64,000 bases of DNA from Butyrivibrio hungatei NK4A153 (GCF_000424465.1 NZ_AUJY01000007.1:168680-232679); one strand, 5' to 3'; shown: positions 1 through 9,125, counted from the first letter of the stretch. A program made the numbers and translations. The notes: generated by a model from the letters alone, not told the origin.

Positions 1-751
1 TTCCGTATGAACCTGAGCAGAATGTAACACCGTTGTGTACATCATCTACAGCCTTCATAAGCTTAAGGATGTTCTTCTCGTTGTTGATGATTCTGGGAAG
101 TCCGAATACAGACCAAGCAGGATCATCGGGATGGATAGCCATCTTGATGTCATATTTGTTACATACGGGCATGATTGCCTTTAAGAAGTAAACGATGTTC
201 TCGAAAAGCTTCTCTTCGTCGATTCCCTTGTAGAGTTCGAAGAGCTCCTTAACATGCTCCATACGCTCAGGCTCCCAACCGGGCATAACAGATCCGTTTG
301 TGTCACCTGAAAGTGTCTCAAACATCTTCTCGGGATCGATCGCATCGATTGCTTCCTGTGTATATGCAAGAACTGTTGAACCATCGGGTCTCTTTCTTGC
401 AAGCTCACTTCTTGTCCAGTCAAAAACGGGCATGAAGTTGTAGCAAACCATGTGGATATCTTCCTTACCAAGGTTCTCAAGTGTCTTGATGTAATTATCT
501 ATATGCTTATCTCTGTCCGGTGTAGCTGCCTTGATGGCATCTGAAACGTTGACAGACTCAATTCCTGCGATGTGCATATTCTCAGCTGCAACTTCGTTCT
601 TCAGAGCCTTGATCTCGTCCTGCTCCCAAAGCTCGCCTGCCTGCTTGTTGTAAAGAGTTGTGATAACTCCCTTTACACCGGGAACCTGTCTGATCTGCCA
701 TAACTTAACAGTGTCATATTTGCTGCCATACCAGCGAAGTGTCATTTCCAT
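1..751 (-). CDS. uxuA: Mannonate dehydratase, partial (C-terminal part off window)
   Basis: Converts D-mannonate to 2-dehydro-3-deoxygluconate in hexuronate breakdown. I translated the reverse strand by eye: it begins MEMTLRWYG and continues with YNFMPVFDWTR near residue 95 and the conserved AIHPDDPAWSVFGLPRI segment near residue 220, ending in FCSGSYG at the window edge. These are hallmark UxuA stretches, including the metal-binding His-Pro-Asp-Asp region. A GGGAG sequence lies 12 bases before the ATG at 751. The 3' end is cut by the window start. It is divergent from an AraC-type gene, which is the obvious candidate regulator. Confidence 0.93.
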   Translation of the reverse strand, partial: MEMTLRWYGSKYDTVKLWQIRQVPGVKGVITTLYNKQAGELWEQDEIKALKNEVAAENMHIAGIESVNVSDAIKAATPDRDKHIDNYIKTLENLGKEDIHMVCYNFMPVFDWTRSELARKRPDGSTVLAYTQEAIDAIDPEKMFETLSGDTNGSVMPGWEPERMEHVKELFELYKGIDEEKLFENIVYFLKAIMPVCNKYDIKMAIHPDDPAWSVFGLPRIINNEKNILKLMKAVDDVHNGVTFCSGSYG

Positions 752-922
752 TGATACTAAATACTCCCTTCGTCTAATAAATCATTTCCTACTTTGTTAA
801 AAAAACAGTTTTCGAACGTTAATATCCGTATACATATACAATAACTTTTTAAGCAAAAAAATAGAATTGAATATTTTGTTTCACACCTTGCAAAAATTGC
901 CACAGGTAGTTATTATGTATTT
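752..922. promoter_or_regulatory. Divergent promoter region uxuA / AraC gene
   Basis: 171 bp, strongly AT-rich, separating two divergent start codons. It must hold both promoters and probably the AraC operator. I could not fix a convincing -35/-10 pair or an operator by eye. Confidence 0.5.
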
Positions 923-1816
923 ATGAAAAATAAATTACGATCATCATTTAACACAAGACAATACATGGTATCATCGGATTTCGAGGTCTACTACTATTCC
1001 GACAAGAACTTTACAACCTTGAAGCCGCACGCCCACGACTACTACGAATGTTACCTTTTCATCGAGGGTGATGTCACCATGGAAATATTCAATGCGGAAG
1101 GAGTTGCATCAAGATACAAGATGTCTCCCGGCGACCTCATGCTCGTTCCTCCGGGAATAATGCATCACGCCCTTATGAACAATCCCGAGGCAAACTACAG
1201 ACGTTTCCTTTTCTGGATAAGCAAAAGTTGCTGTAACAGGCTAATGCAGGAATCTGTGGACTATATGTATCTGATACAGAAAGCGGAGGCATTCCACAAG
1301 TACATATATCACATGACTCCCGCCCAGTTCCACATGATCGAGTCAAAATTCCTTCGTCTTCTTGAAGAAGTATCGAGCGAAAGATATGGAAGTTCGGCCT
1401 TTATACACCTGTGTCTGTGCGACCTCATTCTCACCATCAACAGGATTGTTTACGATGAAGAGAATATGAAAAACTCAAGCGATGAGCTCACTCTTTTCCA
1501 GAATATCATTTCATACATCGAGGGAAATATTGAGGAATCGCTCACACTTGACGATATTGCGGGTAAATTCTTTATAAGCAAATACTACGTTGCCCATCTG
1601 TTCAAAGATACGCTCGGTGTCTCGCTCCATCAGTATATTATAAAAAAACGTCTCGATGAATGCCGAAATGCTATAACAGGCGGAGCAAGCATTACGGGAA
1701 CTTACGAGAAATTCGGCTTTAGGGACTATTCAAGTTTCTTTAAAGCATTCAAAAAAGAGTACGGTATGTCGCCGAAGGAGTACCAGAGCTTGTACTCGCA
1801 CAACCTCATTCCGTAA
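923..1816 (+). CDS. AraC family transcriptional regulator
   Basis: 297 residues. The N-terminal half reads as a cupin-like ligand-sensing domain (HAHDYYECYLFIEGD near residue 37, then PGDLMLVPPGIMHHAL near 73). The last ~100 residues form two helix-turn-helix motifs typical of AraC/XylS proteins (LDDIAGKFFISKYYVAHLFKD and FGFRDYSSFFKAFKKEYGMSPKEY). Divergent from uxuA, so control of hexuronate genes is likely but inferred. The ribosome binding site is weak (AGG about 14 bases upstream); a downstream ATG at 965 is an alternative start. Confidence 0.9.
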   Translation: MKNKLRSSFNTRQYMVSSDFEVYYYSDKNFTTLKPHAHDYYECYLFIEGDVTMEIFNAEGVASRYKMSPGDLMLVPPGIMHHALMNNPEANYRRFLFWISKSCCNRLMQESVDYMYLIQKAEAFHKYIYHMTPAQFHMIESKFLRLLEEVSSERYGSSAFIHLCLCDLILTINRIVYDEENMKNSSDELTLFQNIISYIEGNIEESLTLDDIAGKFFISKYYVAHLFKDTLGVSLHQYIIKKRLDECRNAITGGASITGTYEKFGFRDYSSFFKAFKKEYGMSPKEYQSLYSHNLIP

Positions 1817-1838
1817 TGTGGCACAATATATGAAAAAT

Positions 1839-1869
1839 AAGGAAGTGCTGATTCAATCAGTGCTTCCTT
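1839..1869 (+). terminator. Rho-independent terminator of the AraC gene
   Basis: Arms AAGGAAGTGCTGATT and AATCAGTGCTTCCTT pair along their length with two G-T wobbles, 23 bases after the stop codon. The trailing T-run is short, so some read-through into nudC is possible. Confidence 0.65.
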
Positions 1870-1915
1870 TGATACATTATTTATGGATAAACAATCCAAG
1901 ATACAAGGACAGACT

Positions 1916-2797
1916 ATGATTCAGGATATTTCACCGGCACATCTTAACAATCACTACGATCCGACAAAGACTGCGGACGAAAACTCAATAATATTGTTTT
2001 TTACAAAAGAAAAAAAGCTCCTGGGGCGCCTTGACGACGGCACTCAAGAGATTTCTTTTCCAAGATTTAATGATGTAAAAAATATTTCAAAAGAAAAACT
2101 CACTTATCTTTTCAGTATATATGATGAAGATTTCTTTTTGATGATCGCAGATTCCGAAAATATGGACTTTTTGGATGTCTCTGCACAAGATTCGGATTCC
2201 TACATGTTCCATGATTTCAGAAAATTCAGAAGTGCCTACTACTATCCGCAAACATACGTGTACGCTGCATTCACGGCATATCAACTTGCCGAATGGTACA
2301 TGGTCACAAGATTCTGCGGTAAGTGCGGTGCAGAAAACGAACACTCTAAAAAAGAGCGCGCCATGATCTGCCCAAAGTGCGGAAATATAATATATCCGAG
2401 AATTAATCCCGCTGTGATAATCGGAGTAATCGACAAGGAAACCAATAAACTCCTTGTTACCAGATACAGAGTCGGCTACGGCCACAACGCTCTCGTGGCG
2501 GGCTTCACCGAAATCGGCGAAACTCTTGAAGAAACCGTAAGCCGTGAAGTCATGGAAGAAGCCGGCATCCATGTAACCAACATCCGCTACTACAAGTCAC
2601 AGCCATGGGGCATCGCAAGCGACATCCTCGTAGGTTTCTTCTGCGAGGTAACCGGAAGCCGCGAGATCACCATGGACAACAACGAACTAAAATTCGCAAG
2701 CTGGCTGTCCCCCGAAGAGATTGAACTCCAACCACTTGAGTACAGCCTTACCAACGAAATGATGAAGGTATTTAAAGAAGAGAGGTACACTGATTAA
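1916..2797 (+). CDS. nudC: NADH pyrophosphatase / NAD-cap decapping Nudix hydrolase
   Basis: About 293 residues. Hydrolyses NAD(H) to NMN(H) and AMP; family members also remove NAD caps from RNA. Seen in order: an N-terminal domain, a four-cysteine zinc ribbon (CGKCG...CPKCG), a perfect Nudix box GX5EX7REVMEEAGI, and the SQPWG motif that marks the NudC subfamily just after it. An in-frame ATG lies at 1883, but the one at 1916 has AAGGAC five bases upstream while the earlier has no Shine-Dalgarno, so 1916 is preferred. Confidence 0.92.
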   Translation: MIQDISPAHLNNHYDPTKTADENSIILFFTKEKKLLGRLDDGTQEISFPRFNDVKNISKEKLTYLFSIYDEDFFLMIADSENMDFLDVSAQDSDSYMFHDFRKFRSAYYYPQTYVYAAFTAYQLAEWYMVTRFCGKCGAENEHSKKERAMICPKCGNIIYPRINPAVIIGVIDKETNKLLVTRYRVGYGHNALVAGFTEIGETLEETVSREVMEEAGIHVTNIRYYKSQPWGIASDILVGFFCEVTGSREITMDNNELKFASWLSPEEIELQPLEYSLTNEMMKVFKEERYTD

Positions 2798-2814
2798 AAT
2801 GTGCACCTCTTTTT
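2781..2814 (+). terminator. Rho-independent terminator of nudC
   Basis: AGAGGTACAC and GTGCACCTCT pair with one mismatch, followed by TTTT. The hairpin overlaps the last codons and the stop codon of nudC. Confidence 0.75.
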
Positions 2815-2977
2815 GACAACCTTGTTTGTGCAAATCTTGTTCAATGTAACATCCTTTTCCGCAAAAAAGCTTATAATCGCAACTGTTACATACATTATTA
2901 TTCTTTTGAGTATATTCAAGAATACTATTAACTATGTCTTGCTGAACATCTATCTTAGTTTCATACACCGATAACAA
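2815..2977 (-). pseudogene. C-terminal remnant of a radical SAM/SPASM protein
   Basis: The reverse strand encodes CNSCDYKLFCGKGCYIEQ about 30 residues into an open frame that starts just after an in-frame TAA (TTG at 2977). Cysteines spaced CxxCxxxxxCGxGCYxE are the classic SPASM auxiliary Fe-S cluster motif of anaerobic radical SAM maturases. There is no radical SAM core; recognisable homology ends near 2820, and the frame then runs through sequence antisense to the nudC 3' end. I read it as the tail of a lost gene. Confidence 0.6.
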
Positions 2978-2999
2978 AGAGCCATTGGCTTATTCTTTT

Positions 3000-3020
3000 A
3001 GCATCTCACAAGATGCTTTT
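3000..3020 (+). terminator. Small perfect hairpin with T-run
   Basis: AGCATCT-CACA-AGATGCT followed by TTT on the plus strand. It could be a secondary terminator for nudC read-through; a role for the minus-strand PHP gene ending at 3027 is unlikely because the T-run is on the wrong side. Confidence 0.4.
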
Positions 3021-3026
3021 CACATT

Positions 3027-3731
3027 TTATAGCACTCTTACTTCCTTGACAGCATGAGCATCTACTCCATGAATAATCTGCACTTCGTAAGCTCTGTCCC
3101 AGAATTCTTCCCGGTAATGATTATTCTGAAGCTTGGACGATTCATTTATCTCAAGCGGAATATTTCTCCGGCGAGCACTGTCAATTATATGATCAGCCAT
3201 TGTAGCCATACCTTCCGACCAGTCCTTACGCTTCCTGAAGATTCTGTCAGGATGCGCGACCACATCAAAGTATCCGGTATCAATAGCCTGTATCTGGGCA
3301 TTTCCAAGGGCTATATATTCTTCAGAGCATAACCTTTCTTTATCCCAGGAAAAAGTATATTCTCCGGGGCCTGTCTCTGCCATGTGCTGACCAAGCAGCA
3401 ACATCTCAAAATTATCTTTTGCTTTAAGCTCTTTGTAATAACCGTCCTTATCAAAAAAAGGAAAATACTCTATTTCAAGACCTATATGAACACTTATAAC
3501 GCCTTCATATTTCTTCTTTAATTCAAAAAGAGTACCAATATATTCATCAAGTTCAGAATACTTCATCCTATTCCCAAAAGGATCTCCGGGAAACGGAGCA
3601 TGATCCGTAAACCATATCCCTGAAGCACCAAGCGAAACAGCTTTTTTTACATATTCTTCGTCAGATACATTTTCAGCATGTCCACAGCGGTAAGTATGCA
3701 CATGGAAAATATCTTTTTCACTAACGTTCAT
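3027..3731 (-). CDS. PHP domain phosphoesterase (histidinol-phosphatase-like)
   Basis: About 234 residues. The opening HVHTYRCGHA and the later FTDHAP, IGLEIEY, LGQH and VAHPD motifs are the metal-binding positions of the PHP fold (HisK-type histidinol phosphatases and related phosphoesterases). No his genes are nearby, so the substrate is open. A GAGG lies nine bases before the ATG at 3731; the in-frame TTG at 3746 lies upstream of that site and is rejected as start. Confidence 0.8.
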   Translation of the reverse strand: MNVSEKDIFHVHTYRCGHAENVSDEEYVKKAVSLGASGIWFTDHAPFPGDPFGNRMKYSELDEYIGTLFELKKKYEGVISVHIGLEIEYFPFFDKDGYYKELKAKDNFEMLLLGQHMAETGPGEYTFSWDKERLCSEEYIALGNAQIQAIDTGYFDVVAHPDRIFRKRKDWSEGMATMADHIIDSARRRNIPLEINESSKLQNNHYREEFWDRAYEVQIIHGVDAHAVKEVRVL

Positions 3732-3770
3732 CACCATCAACCTCAACTTGTTCTTGATATACTCTTACTC

Positions 3771-3808
3771 AAAAAATTGTCATACGCCGCATTGCAGCGC
3801 ATGACAAT
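3771..3808 (-). terminator. Terminator of the GH25 lysozyme gene
   Basis: On the minus strand arms ATTGTCATGCGC and GCGTATGACAAT pair (one wobble) and are followed by TTTTTT, 21 bases after the lysozyme stop codon. Confidence 0.85.
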
Positions 3809-3828
3809 AATACTGATGTCAATTAAGA

Positions 3829-5400
3829 TCATTCCACCACTTTAAGCAAGCTGCTTACGCAGTAAAGTGTCTGTCCGTTATACTCAACCCTTGACCAGCC
3901 GACATCATTATTGATACCTGTTCGGGTAGCGTTCTCACCTGCTTTGAGCGTTGCTGCAACAGTTGCATCGGGATCGGTAACACTGGGCTTCGTTCTGAGG
4001 TTAGCCTCTTCTTTGGCTGTTACCGTCTCGTTGCAAGAAGCAAACTTAGTCTTAAGACCCGAGTTATCTTCTACAGGTGCAGCTGCCGACTGCTGCTTAG
4101 GTGCACTTAAGTCGGTCGTCAAAAAGCTTGATACCGCGTAAAGATTCCTGCCGTTATAAGTAACCCTTGACCAGCCGCTCGAACTTACTCCCGTGCGCTG
4201 CGCTGTCTGGCCGTTCTGAAGCGTCTCAACAACATTACTGTCTGCTCCCTGGCTCGGCTTATCTCTTAAATTCGTCACGCTCTTAGCTGTGACTGTTTCA
4301 TCCACAGGATCAAACTTCATAAGTGCTTCAACATCGGCAGAAGCAACTTCTCTCTCAGAAGTATCTTTTGCGGTCTCAGTTCCGTCATATCCAAAATATG
4401 CTACGTCTACGTCAACCTTCTTGCTGATTCCGTCAACGTCACCCTGATTGGTGTACTGCCACATTGCGCACTGACCGCCGTAAGCAGGTCCCTTTGCAAT
4501 ATTTGAAGTATCCTGGTTGTACCATGCCATCCAGATCTTATAAGACTTCTCAATCTGTGATGTATTCCACTTCGCATCCTCGGCAAGTTCTCCCTTTGAT
4601 GCGTAGAAAATAGGCGTATATCCTGACTTGTGTATCTGCTCAAGGAATGCGATCGCAATATTGCTTCTATCGTCCTTGGTAAGATTAAACTGTCTGCTCG
4701 TCTCTTTTTCAAAGCCCTCGCAGTTATATCCTACGGGATATGTGATCGAATATTTTGCGATATAATCTTTTACCCAGTTAGCTTCTTCTATCGCTTCGTC
4801 CTTGGTTACAGCTGTGGAAAAAAAGTATGCTCCGACCTTAATACCGTTTTTCTCAGCTTCCTGCATGTTGAACTTTGCGTTGGTATCCGGCTTGATCTCC
4901 CCCGATGCAGAATCTCTGTAACCGACTCTTACCATGGCAAAATCAATTCCTGTTCCCGCAACCTTGGCCCAGTCGATAGTTCCCTGGAACTTTGATACGT
5001 CTATTCCGTAAGTCACCTTGGAATTCTCACCGACACTGCTTGCACTCACAAGCTCTTTGATATTGACATTTGCTCCCGTCTCCTTTGGTGCCGTAGTCTG
5101 GGGATCCGTTGCAGCCGGTTCTTCCGAAGATGCTTCTGTTGCTGCTTCTTCCTCTTCAGAAGCTTCCGTAGTAGCCTCCACAGCAACCTCCTCTTCGGGA
5201 ACTGATTCCTCGACCTCTGCTATATCAAGTTCTTCCTCTTCATCCTTTGAACCCTTAGACAGCAAAGAGCCAAGTAAAATACCTACAATAAGTAAAAGAA
5301 TCGCTCCGCCCGCGATATAGATCTTTATAAGATCCTCTTTTCTAAGACCTCTTCCCCTGCGATTTTTTCTGCCCCCTGCACTTTCAAAACTGTTCTTCAT
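3829..5400 (-). CDS. Membrane-anchored GH25 lysozyme with two SH3 domains
   Basis: 523 residues; cuts peptidoglycan glycan strands. Basic N-terminus, one membrane segment (~27-48), a long acidic Glu/Ala/Thr linker (~52-110), a GH25 domain (~130-345) starting with YGIDVSKFQG, and two bacterial SH3 repeats (~372-425 and ~455-520). The usual catalytic D-x-E appears as YNCE, with Asn226 where family members usually carry Asp and Glu228 kept; Asp134 is present. It may still be active, as close relatives may share this change. The type II topology puts the enzyme outside the membrane. Good AGGAG site; own terminator, so probably monocistronic. Confidence 0.88.
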   Translation of the reverse strand: MKNSFESAGGRKNRRGRGLRKEDLIKIYIAGGAILLLIVGILLGSLLSKGSKDEEEELDIAEVEESVPEEEVAVEATTEASEEEEAATEASSEEPAATDPQTTAPKETGANVNIKELVSASSVGENSKVTYGIDVSKFQGTIDWAKVAGTGIDFAMVRVGYRDSASGEIKPDTNAKFNMQEAEKNGIKVGAYFFSTAVTKDEAIEEANWVKDYIAKYSITYPVGYNCEGFEKETSRQFNLTKDDRSNIAIAFLEQIHKSGYTPIFYASKGELAEDAKWNTSQIEKSYKIWMAWYNQDTSNIAKGPAYGGQCAMWQYTNQGDVDGISKKVDVDVAYFGYDGTETAKDTSEREVASADVEALMKFDPVDETVTAKSVTNLRDKPSQGADSNVVETLQNGQTAQRTGVSSSGWSRVTYNGRNLYAVSSFLTTDLSAPKQQSAAAPVEDNSGLKTKFASCNETVTAKEEANLRTKPSVTDPDATVAATLKAGENATRTGINNDVGWSRVEYNGQTLYCVSSLLKVVE

Positions 5401-5445
5401 ATATGCTCCTATACTTTCAGCGTGATGTTAGAATAAAAAGTTACA

Positions 5446-5952
5446 TCAGTTACCGATCACCGATTGATAAACTTCATAGTCGTGTTCCGAGAAGTTTACT
5501 ATCGTTATCTTCATATCATACTCCGGATTTTCCGAAAGCCATGTCGTTATCGCATTAAGCGCCGTTTTTGCGGCAGCTTCTTTGGGATAACCGTAAACTC
5601 CCGTAGAGATTCCGGGAAAAGCGATGCTGTGAACATCATTTTCTTTTGCCAGCGAAAGCGAATTATAGTAGCAATTATACAGGTCAGTCTCGTCGCTCTC
5701 TGCACCTGAATAAATCGGTCCGACCGTGTGAATAACATATTTGGCGGGAAGATTGTATCCCTTCGTAATCTTCGCTTCGCCAGTTCTGCATCCGTTAAGC
5801 CCTCTGCACTCGTTAAGAAGCCCGGGGCCTGCCGCTCTGTGAATCGCACCGTCTACTCCACCGCCACCAAGAAGGCTTGAATTGGCGGCATTTACAATGG
5901 CATCAACTTTAAGTTTTGTGATATCTCCAACGTAAAATTCAATATTTTTCAT
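5446..5952 (-). CDS. Macrodomain ADP-ribose hydrolase (O-acetyl-ADP-ribose deacetylase type)
   Basis: About 168 residues, a stand-alone macrodomain. [26 protein letters not shown] near the start and [12 protein letters not shown] near residue 115 are the ADP-ribose-binding loops of the YmdB/MacroD class, which removes acetyl from O-acetyl-ADP-ribose or ADP-ribose from proteins. The start at 5952 (ATG) has GAGGGA eight bases upstream; the in-frame TTG at 5958 is too close to that site. Confidence 0.9.
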   Translation of the reverse strand: MKNIEFYVGDITKLKVDAIVNAANSSLLGGGGVDGAIHRAAGPGLLNECRGLNGCRTGEAKITKGYNLPAKYVIHTVGPIYSGAESDETDLYNCYYNSLSLAKENDVHSIAFPGISTGVYGYPKEAAAKTALNAITTWLSENPEYDMKITIVNFSEHDYEVYQSVIGN

Positions 5953-5980
5953 TTTCAATGTCCCTCAGTGAAACAAAAGG

Positions 5981-6766
5981 TCAATCCTTCTTAAGATAGA
6001 TCAAATGGTAAGCCGCACCTACGCAGATACCTCCGCCTACGATATTTCCGAGCGTTACGGGTATAAGGTTGGTGACAAAAAATCCCAAAACAGACAGTCC
6101 GTCTGCAGGAATACCATGAACGTATGATGCAAGAAATCCTGCAGGAATAAAGTACATATTGGCAACGCAGTGCTCAAATCCGCAAATAATAAAGAGCATA
6201 ACGGGAAGCCAGAGCGCAAACACCTTGCCGGCAAGCTCATCTGCTGCAAAAGAGCACCAAACAGCCATGCATACAAGAACGTTGCAAAGGATTCCGCGTA
6301 AAAAAGCATCTCCAAATGAAATAGTTGATTTTGTGACAGCTGTTTTTACCACCTGAGTTGCAAGATTGCCGTCATTAAATGAATATATATGGCTAAATGC
6401 AGCAAGTGCCGCGATCAAAAAACCTCCGACCATATTTCCGATATATACGATTATCCAGTTTCTGATCATTCCTTTAGCTGTAGCTTTCTTTGATAAAACA
6501 GGGATTGTAATAAGACAGTTTCCTGTAAAAAGTTCAGCTCCTCCAACAAGCACCATAAAAAGACCGATTGGGAATACAACAGAGCTGATAACCCTTGCGC
6601 TTGACGGATCTGCTGCGCAGCTTGATGCAATCTGACTTCCGAGACCGCCGAGTGCTATAAAAGAGCCCGCAAGAATGGCAAGCATAAAAGTTTGCAAAAA
6701 TTTTCCTTCTGTCTTTCCCTTTCCGACTACTTCATACTTTGCTGCTATCTCTGCAGGTGATTTCAT
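5981..6766 (-). CDS. Formate/nitrite transporter family channel (FocA/NirC-like)
   Basis: 261 residues with six hydrophobic segments. The signatures AELFTGN, GILCNVLVCMAVW and GFEHCVANMYFIP are those of the pentameric FNT channels carrying formate, nitrite or hydrosulfide. Substrate cannot be fixed; no pyruvate formate-lyase or nitrite reductase gene is next to it. TGGAGG site ahead of the ATG. Confidence 0.92.
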   Translation of the reverse strand: MKSPAEIAAKYEVVGKGKTEGKFLQTFMLAILAGSFIALGGLGSQIASSCAADPSSARVISSVVFPIGLFMVLVGGAELFTGNCLITIPVLSKKATAKGMIRNWIIVYIGNMVGGFLIAALAAFSHIYSFNDGNLATQVVKTAVTKSTISFGDAFLRGILCNVLVCMAVWCSFAADELAGKVFALWLPVMLFIICGFEHCVANMYFIPAGFLASYVHGIPADGLSVLGFFVTNLIPVTLGNIVGGGICVGAAYHLIYLKKD

Positions 6767-6835
6767 TATAATTTTCCTCCAAAAAAACTTTTCTTCATAA
6801 TTCGACTATCTGATTATAGACCTCTTTTGCCATAT

Positions 6836-6878
6836 TGAAAAGAAGCCGCACCCTGTTTTTTTCAAGGTACGGCTTCTT
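6836..6878 (-). terminator. Terminator of coaX
   Basis: Minus-strand arms AAGAAGCCGTACC and GGTGCGGCTTCTT (one G-T wobble) followed by TTTT, two bases after the coaX stop codon. Confidence 0.85.
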
Positions 6879-6880
6879 AA

Positions 6881-7654
6881 TTATCTGTTCCTATTATATA
6901 CCGTCAAAAGCCCGCGCATCAGTAGATCCGGATCTCTTATAACTTCCGCGTCCATCCACTCTGCTACAGCTTCTGACCATCCCCCTGTTATGACAACCTT
7001 TAAGTCATCAAAACCATGCTCATTAATGACTTTTTTTATCAGCCCCGTGAGCATTATTCCTGTTCCTGCCACGGCTCCCGATATCATATTCGATTCGGTA
7101 TCCGTTCCAAGAAGCTTATCTGTCTTACGTGCAGTAAGTTGTGGGAGTTTCGAAGTTCTCTGTGCCTCTGCATCAAGCGACAACTGAACTCCGGGACATA
7201 TCATCCCCCCTACGAGTCTTGCTTTCTCATCAGCAACCGTTACTGTCGTACATGTTCCCAGATCACATACCATTACAGGGCATCCATACTCTGAAACTGC
7301 AGCCGCAAGATCTGCAACCCGATCAAATCCCAAGCAGGAAGTGTCATATCTTGATACGTCTATTCCTGTGTTCATTGTGGTGTTTGGAATCATTGCATCT
7401 TTACCTGTTATCTTCTTCAGTGCCCCTGCTGCCTTATCCGTCATCTCAGTGACAACGCTTGATAAAACTGAGCCGTCAAATGATCTGTCTTTTAATCCTG
7501 CCTTACTTATCAGGTCTGCAAATCCTTCCGCAATCTCATCTTCAGAAAAATCCCTGTCAGACTTAAGTCTTCCAAGTTCTCTATATTCAGATCCGTCAAA
7601 AAAACCTATGACAATATTTGAGTTACCGATATCTACAGCCAAAACTCCGCTCAT
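6881..7654 (-). CDS. coaX: Type III pantothenate kinase
   Basis: 257 residues. Phosphorylates pantothenate, the first step of coenzyme A synthesis. ASKHA-fold motifs are in place: DIGNSNIVIGFF at the start, LGFDRVAD near residue 108, DLGTCTTVTV near 131 and GGMICPG near 149. It lies 16 bases downstream of an ECF transporter S-component and ends in its own terminator, so the two form a two-gene operon of vitamin uptake plus kinase. Confidence 0.94.
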   Translation of the reverse strand: MSGVLAVDIGNSNIVIGFFDGSEYRELGRLKSDRDFSEDEIAEGFADLISKAGLKDRSFDGSVLSSVVTEMTDKAAGALKKITGKDAMIPNTTMNTGIDVSRYDTSCLGFDRVADLAAAVSEYGCPVMVCDLGTCTTVTVADEKARLVGGMICPGVQLSLDAEAQRTSKLPQLTARKTDKLLGTDTESNMISGAVAGTGIMLTGLIKKVINEHGFDDLKVVITGGWSEAVAEWMDAEVIRDPDLLMRGLLTVYNRNR

Positions 7655-7670
7655 GAAAATCGCCTTTTAA

Positions 7671-8318
7671 TTAACCCCTGTGAAGTGCCTTGGAAAGTAC
7701 CATTGCAAGAGTGCCTCCCAAAACGCATCCGACAACAGCCTCAATTGCTGCCTGAACGCCTACCATCCCGATAACGAATGCCATAGGTGTTGTAGCATTG
7801 TAATTGGCTGCAAGTCCCTGTACAAATTCAGTATTAAAGAAGAACAGGCAAAGTGAGCCCATGAAGAATGCCGTATTAAGAAGAGGCATAAGGGCGCCTG
7901 TTATATAGTAGGAAGCTGTCTTGAGCTTGCCCTTGTGTATAAGCTTATAAACAAATGATGTAACCGCTGCATCAAGAAATCTTGCAACAACCGCTGTCAC
8001 AAACACTCCGAAAGGATTGATGTTAAAGAGTGTTGAAAGAAGTCCGCTTGATCCGTTGAGCGCACCGATAAAACTGTTGATACCAAATGCAAGACCACAG
8101 ATAATGCCTGCAACAGGTCCAATCAGCATAGATGCAAGTGCAACCGGAACGGTTACGATTGAAACTTTCAATAAAGGTGTGGGAATTGTGCCTAAAAAAG
8201 TGTTACCCATGATGATGGTAACGGCAACAAGAAGTGCAGTCTCTACCATGTACTGCGTCTTTTTGCTCAGTCCGCCTAACTCCTCAGTCTTGCGGCTAAG
8301 TGATGATGTACTATCCAT
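7671..8318 (-). CDS. ECF transporter S-component, probably for pantothenate
   Basis: 215 residues with about six membrane segments, matching the vitamin-binding subunits of energy-coupling factor transporters. The position directly upstream of coaX in one operon suggests pantothenate (PanT-type), which is inference from context. The shared EcfA/EcfT subunits are not in this window, as is usual for group II systems. AAGGAG ten bases before the ATG. Confidence 0.8.
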   Translation of the reverse strand: MDSTSSLSRKTEELGGLSKKTQYMVETALLVAVTIIMGNTFLGTIPTPLLKVSIVTVPVALASMLIGPVAGIICGLAFGINSFIGALNGSSGLLSTLFNINPFGVFVTAVVARFLDAAVTSFVYKLIHKGKLKTASYYITGALMPLLNTAFFMGSLCLFFFNTEFVQGLAANYNATTPMAFVIGMVGVQAAIEAVVGCVLGGTLAMVLSKALHRG

Positions 8319-8434
8319 TTTTAATTCTCCTTAAATAATGCTGCAGTTTCAGTTCCTACTAAATACCGCGCACCATAAATATATCACAGAAAAGTTTTTT
8401 TGCAAGCAGAAAAAAATGTACCGAATTTTAATAC

Positions 8435-8480
8435 AAAAAATCTCATCGGACGGGAGATATGTAATCCGATGAGATTTTTT
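8435..8480 (-). terminator. Perfect 16-bp inverted-repeat terminator of the peroxidase gene
   Basis: AAAAAATCTCATCGGA and TCCGATGAGATTTTTT pair perfectly with a 14-base loop. A- and T-runs on both sides make it bidirectional; it lies ~100 bases downstream of the peroxidase stop on the minus strand. Confidence 0.8.
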
Positions 8481-8582
8481 ATGAGATTGTAATGAGATAA
8501 TATATTATAAAAAGCCTGTAAAAGCTTCTTATAAGCTGTTTTGTTTCTTTTATATTATATACTTTTCTTTACATTAGTCGCT

Positions 8583-9125
8583 TCAGATGAGCTTCTCTAC
8601 ATAAGCCGCTACATCTTCCATCTTCTGTGTAGGCTCAAAGCGGGCAACGACATTGCCGTCTCTGTCAATGACAAACTTAGTGAAATTCCACTTTATATCA
8701 GGATTATTCTTGTAATCCTTATCAATTTTCTTAAGCATTACATTCATAGCCAGTGCAGCTGCGCCCTTACCGAATCCTTCAAAGCCTTTCTGCTCCTTTA
8801 GGAACTTGTAGAGTTCAAGCTGGTTTTCGCCGTTTACATCAGATTTTTTCATCTGCGGGAACTTTGTATTGTAGTGAAGCTGGCAGAATTCATGGATTTC
8901 CTCATCGGTTCCGGGTGTCTGTCCCGCAAACTGGTTGCAAGGAATATCGAGAACTTCAAATCCGTTATCGTGAAACTTCTCATACATAGCCTCAATATCC
9001 TTGTAATGAGGTGTGAATCCACATCCTGTAGCGGTATTAACAACAAGAACAACTTTTCCTTTATATGCATCAAGCTTAACTTCATTGCCCTGAGCATCGG
9101 TTACCGAATAATCATAAAATCCCAT
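8583..9125 (-). CDS. Glutathione/thioredoxin peroxidase (GPx family, Cys form)
   Basis: 180 residues. Reduces peroxides, in bacteria usually with thioredoxin. Active-site Cys in NTATGCGFTPHY, the Gln in CNQFAGQTPGTDEEI, and the WNFTKFVID block complete the catalytic triad. Cysteine replaces the selenocysteine of animal enzymes. GGAGG lies seven bases before the ATG at 9125; the longer in-frame start at 9149 would place that site inside the gene. Confidence 0.92.
   Translation of the reverse strand: MGFYDYSVTDAQGNEVKLDAYKGKVVLVVNTATGCGFTPHYKDIEAMYEKFHDNGFEVLDIPCNQFAGQTPGTDEEIHEFCQLHYNTKFPQMKKSDVNGENQLELYKFLKEQKGFEGFGKGAAALAMNVMLKKIDKDYKNNPDIKWNFTKFVIDRDGNVVARFEPTQKMEDVAAYVEKLI

Noticed and set aside
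2087..2572. Minus-strand ORF of 161 codons
   Set aside because: Antisense shadow of the nudC coding sequence.
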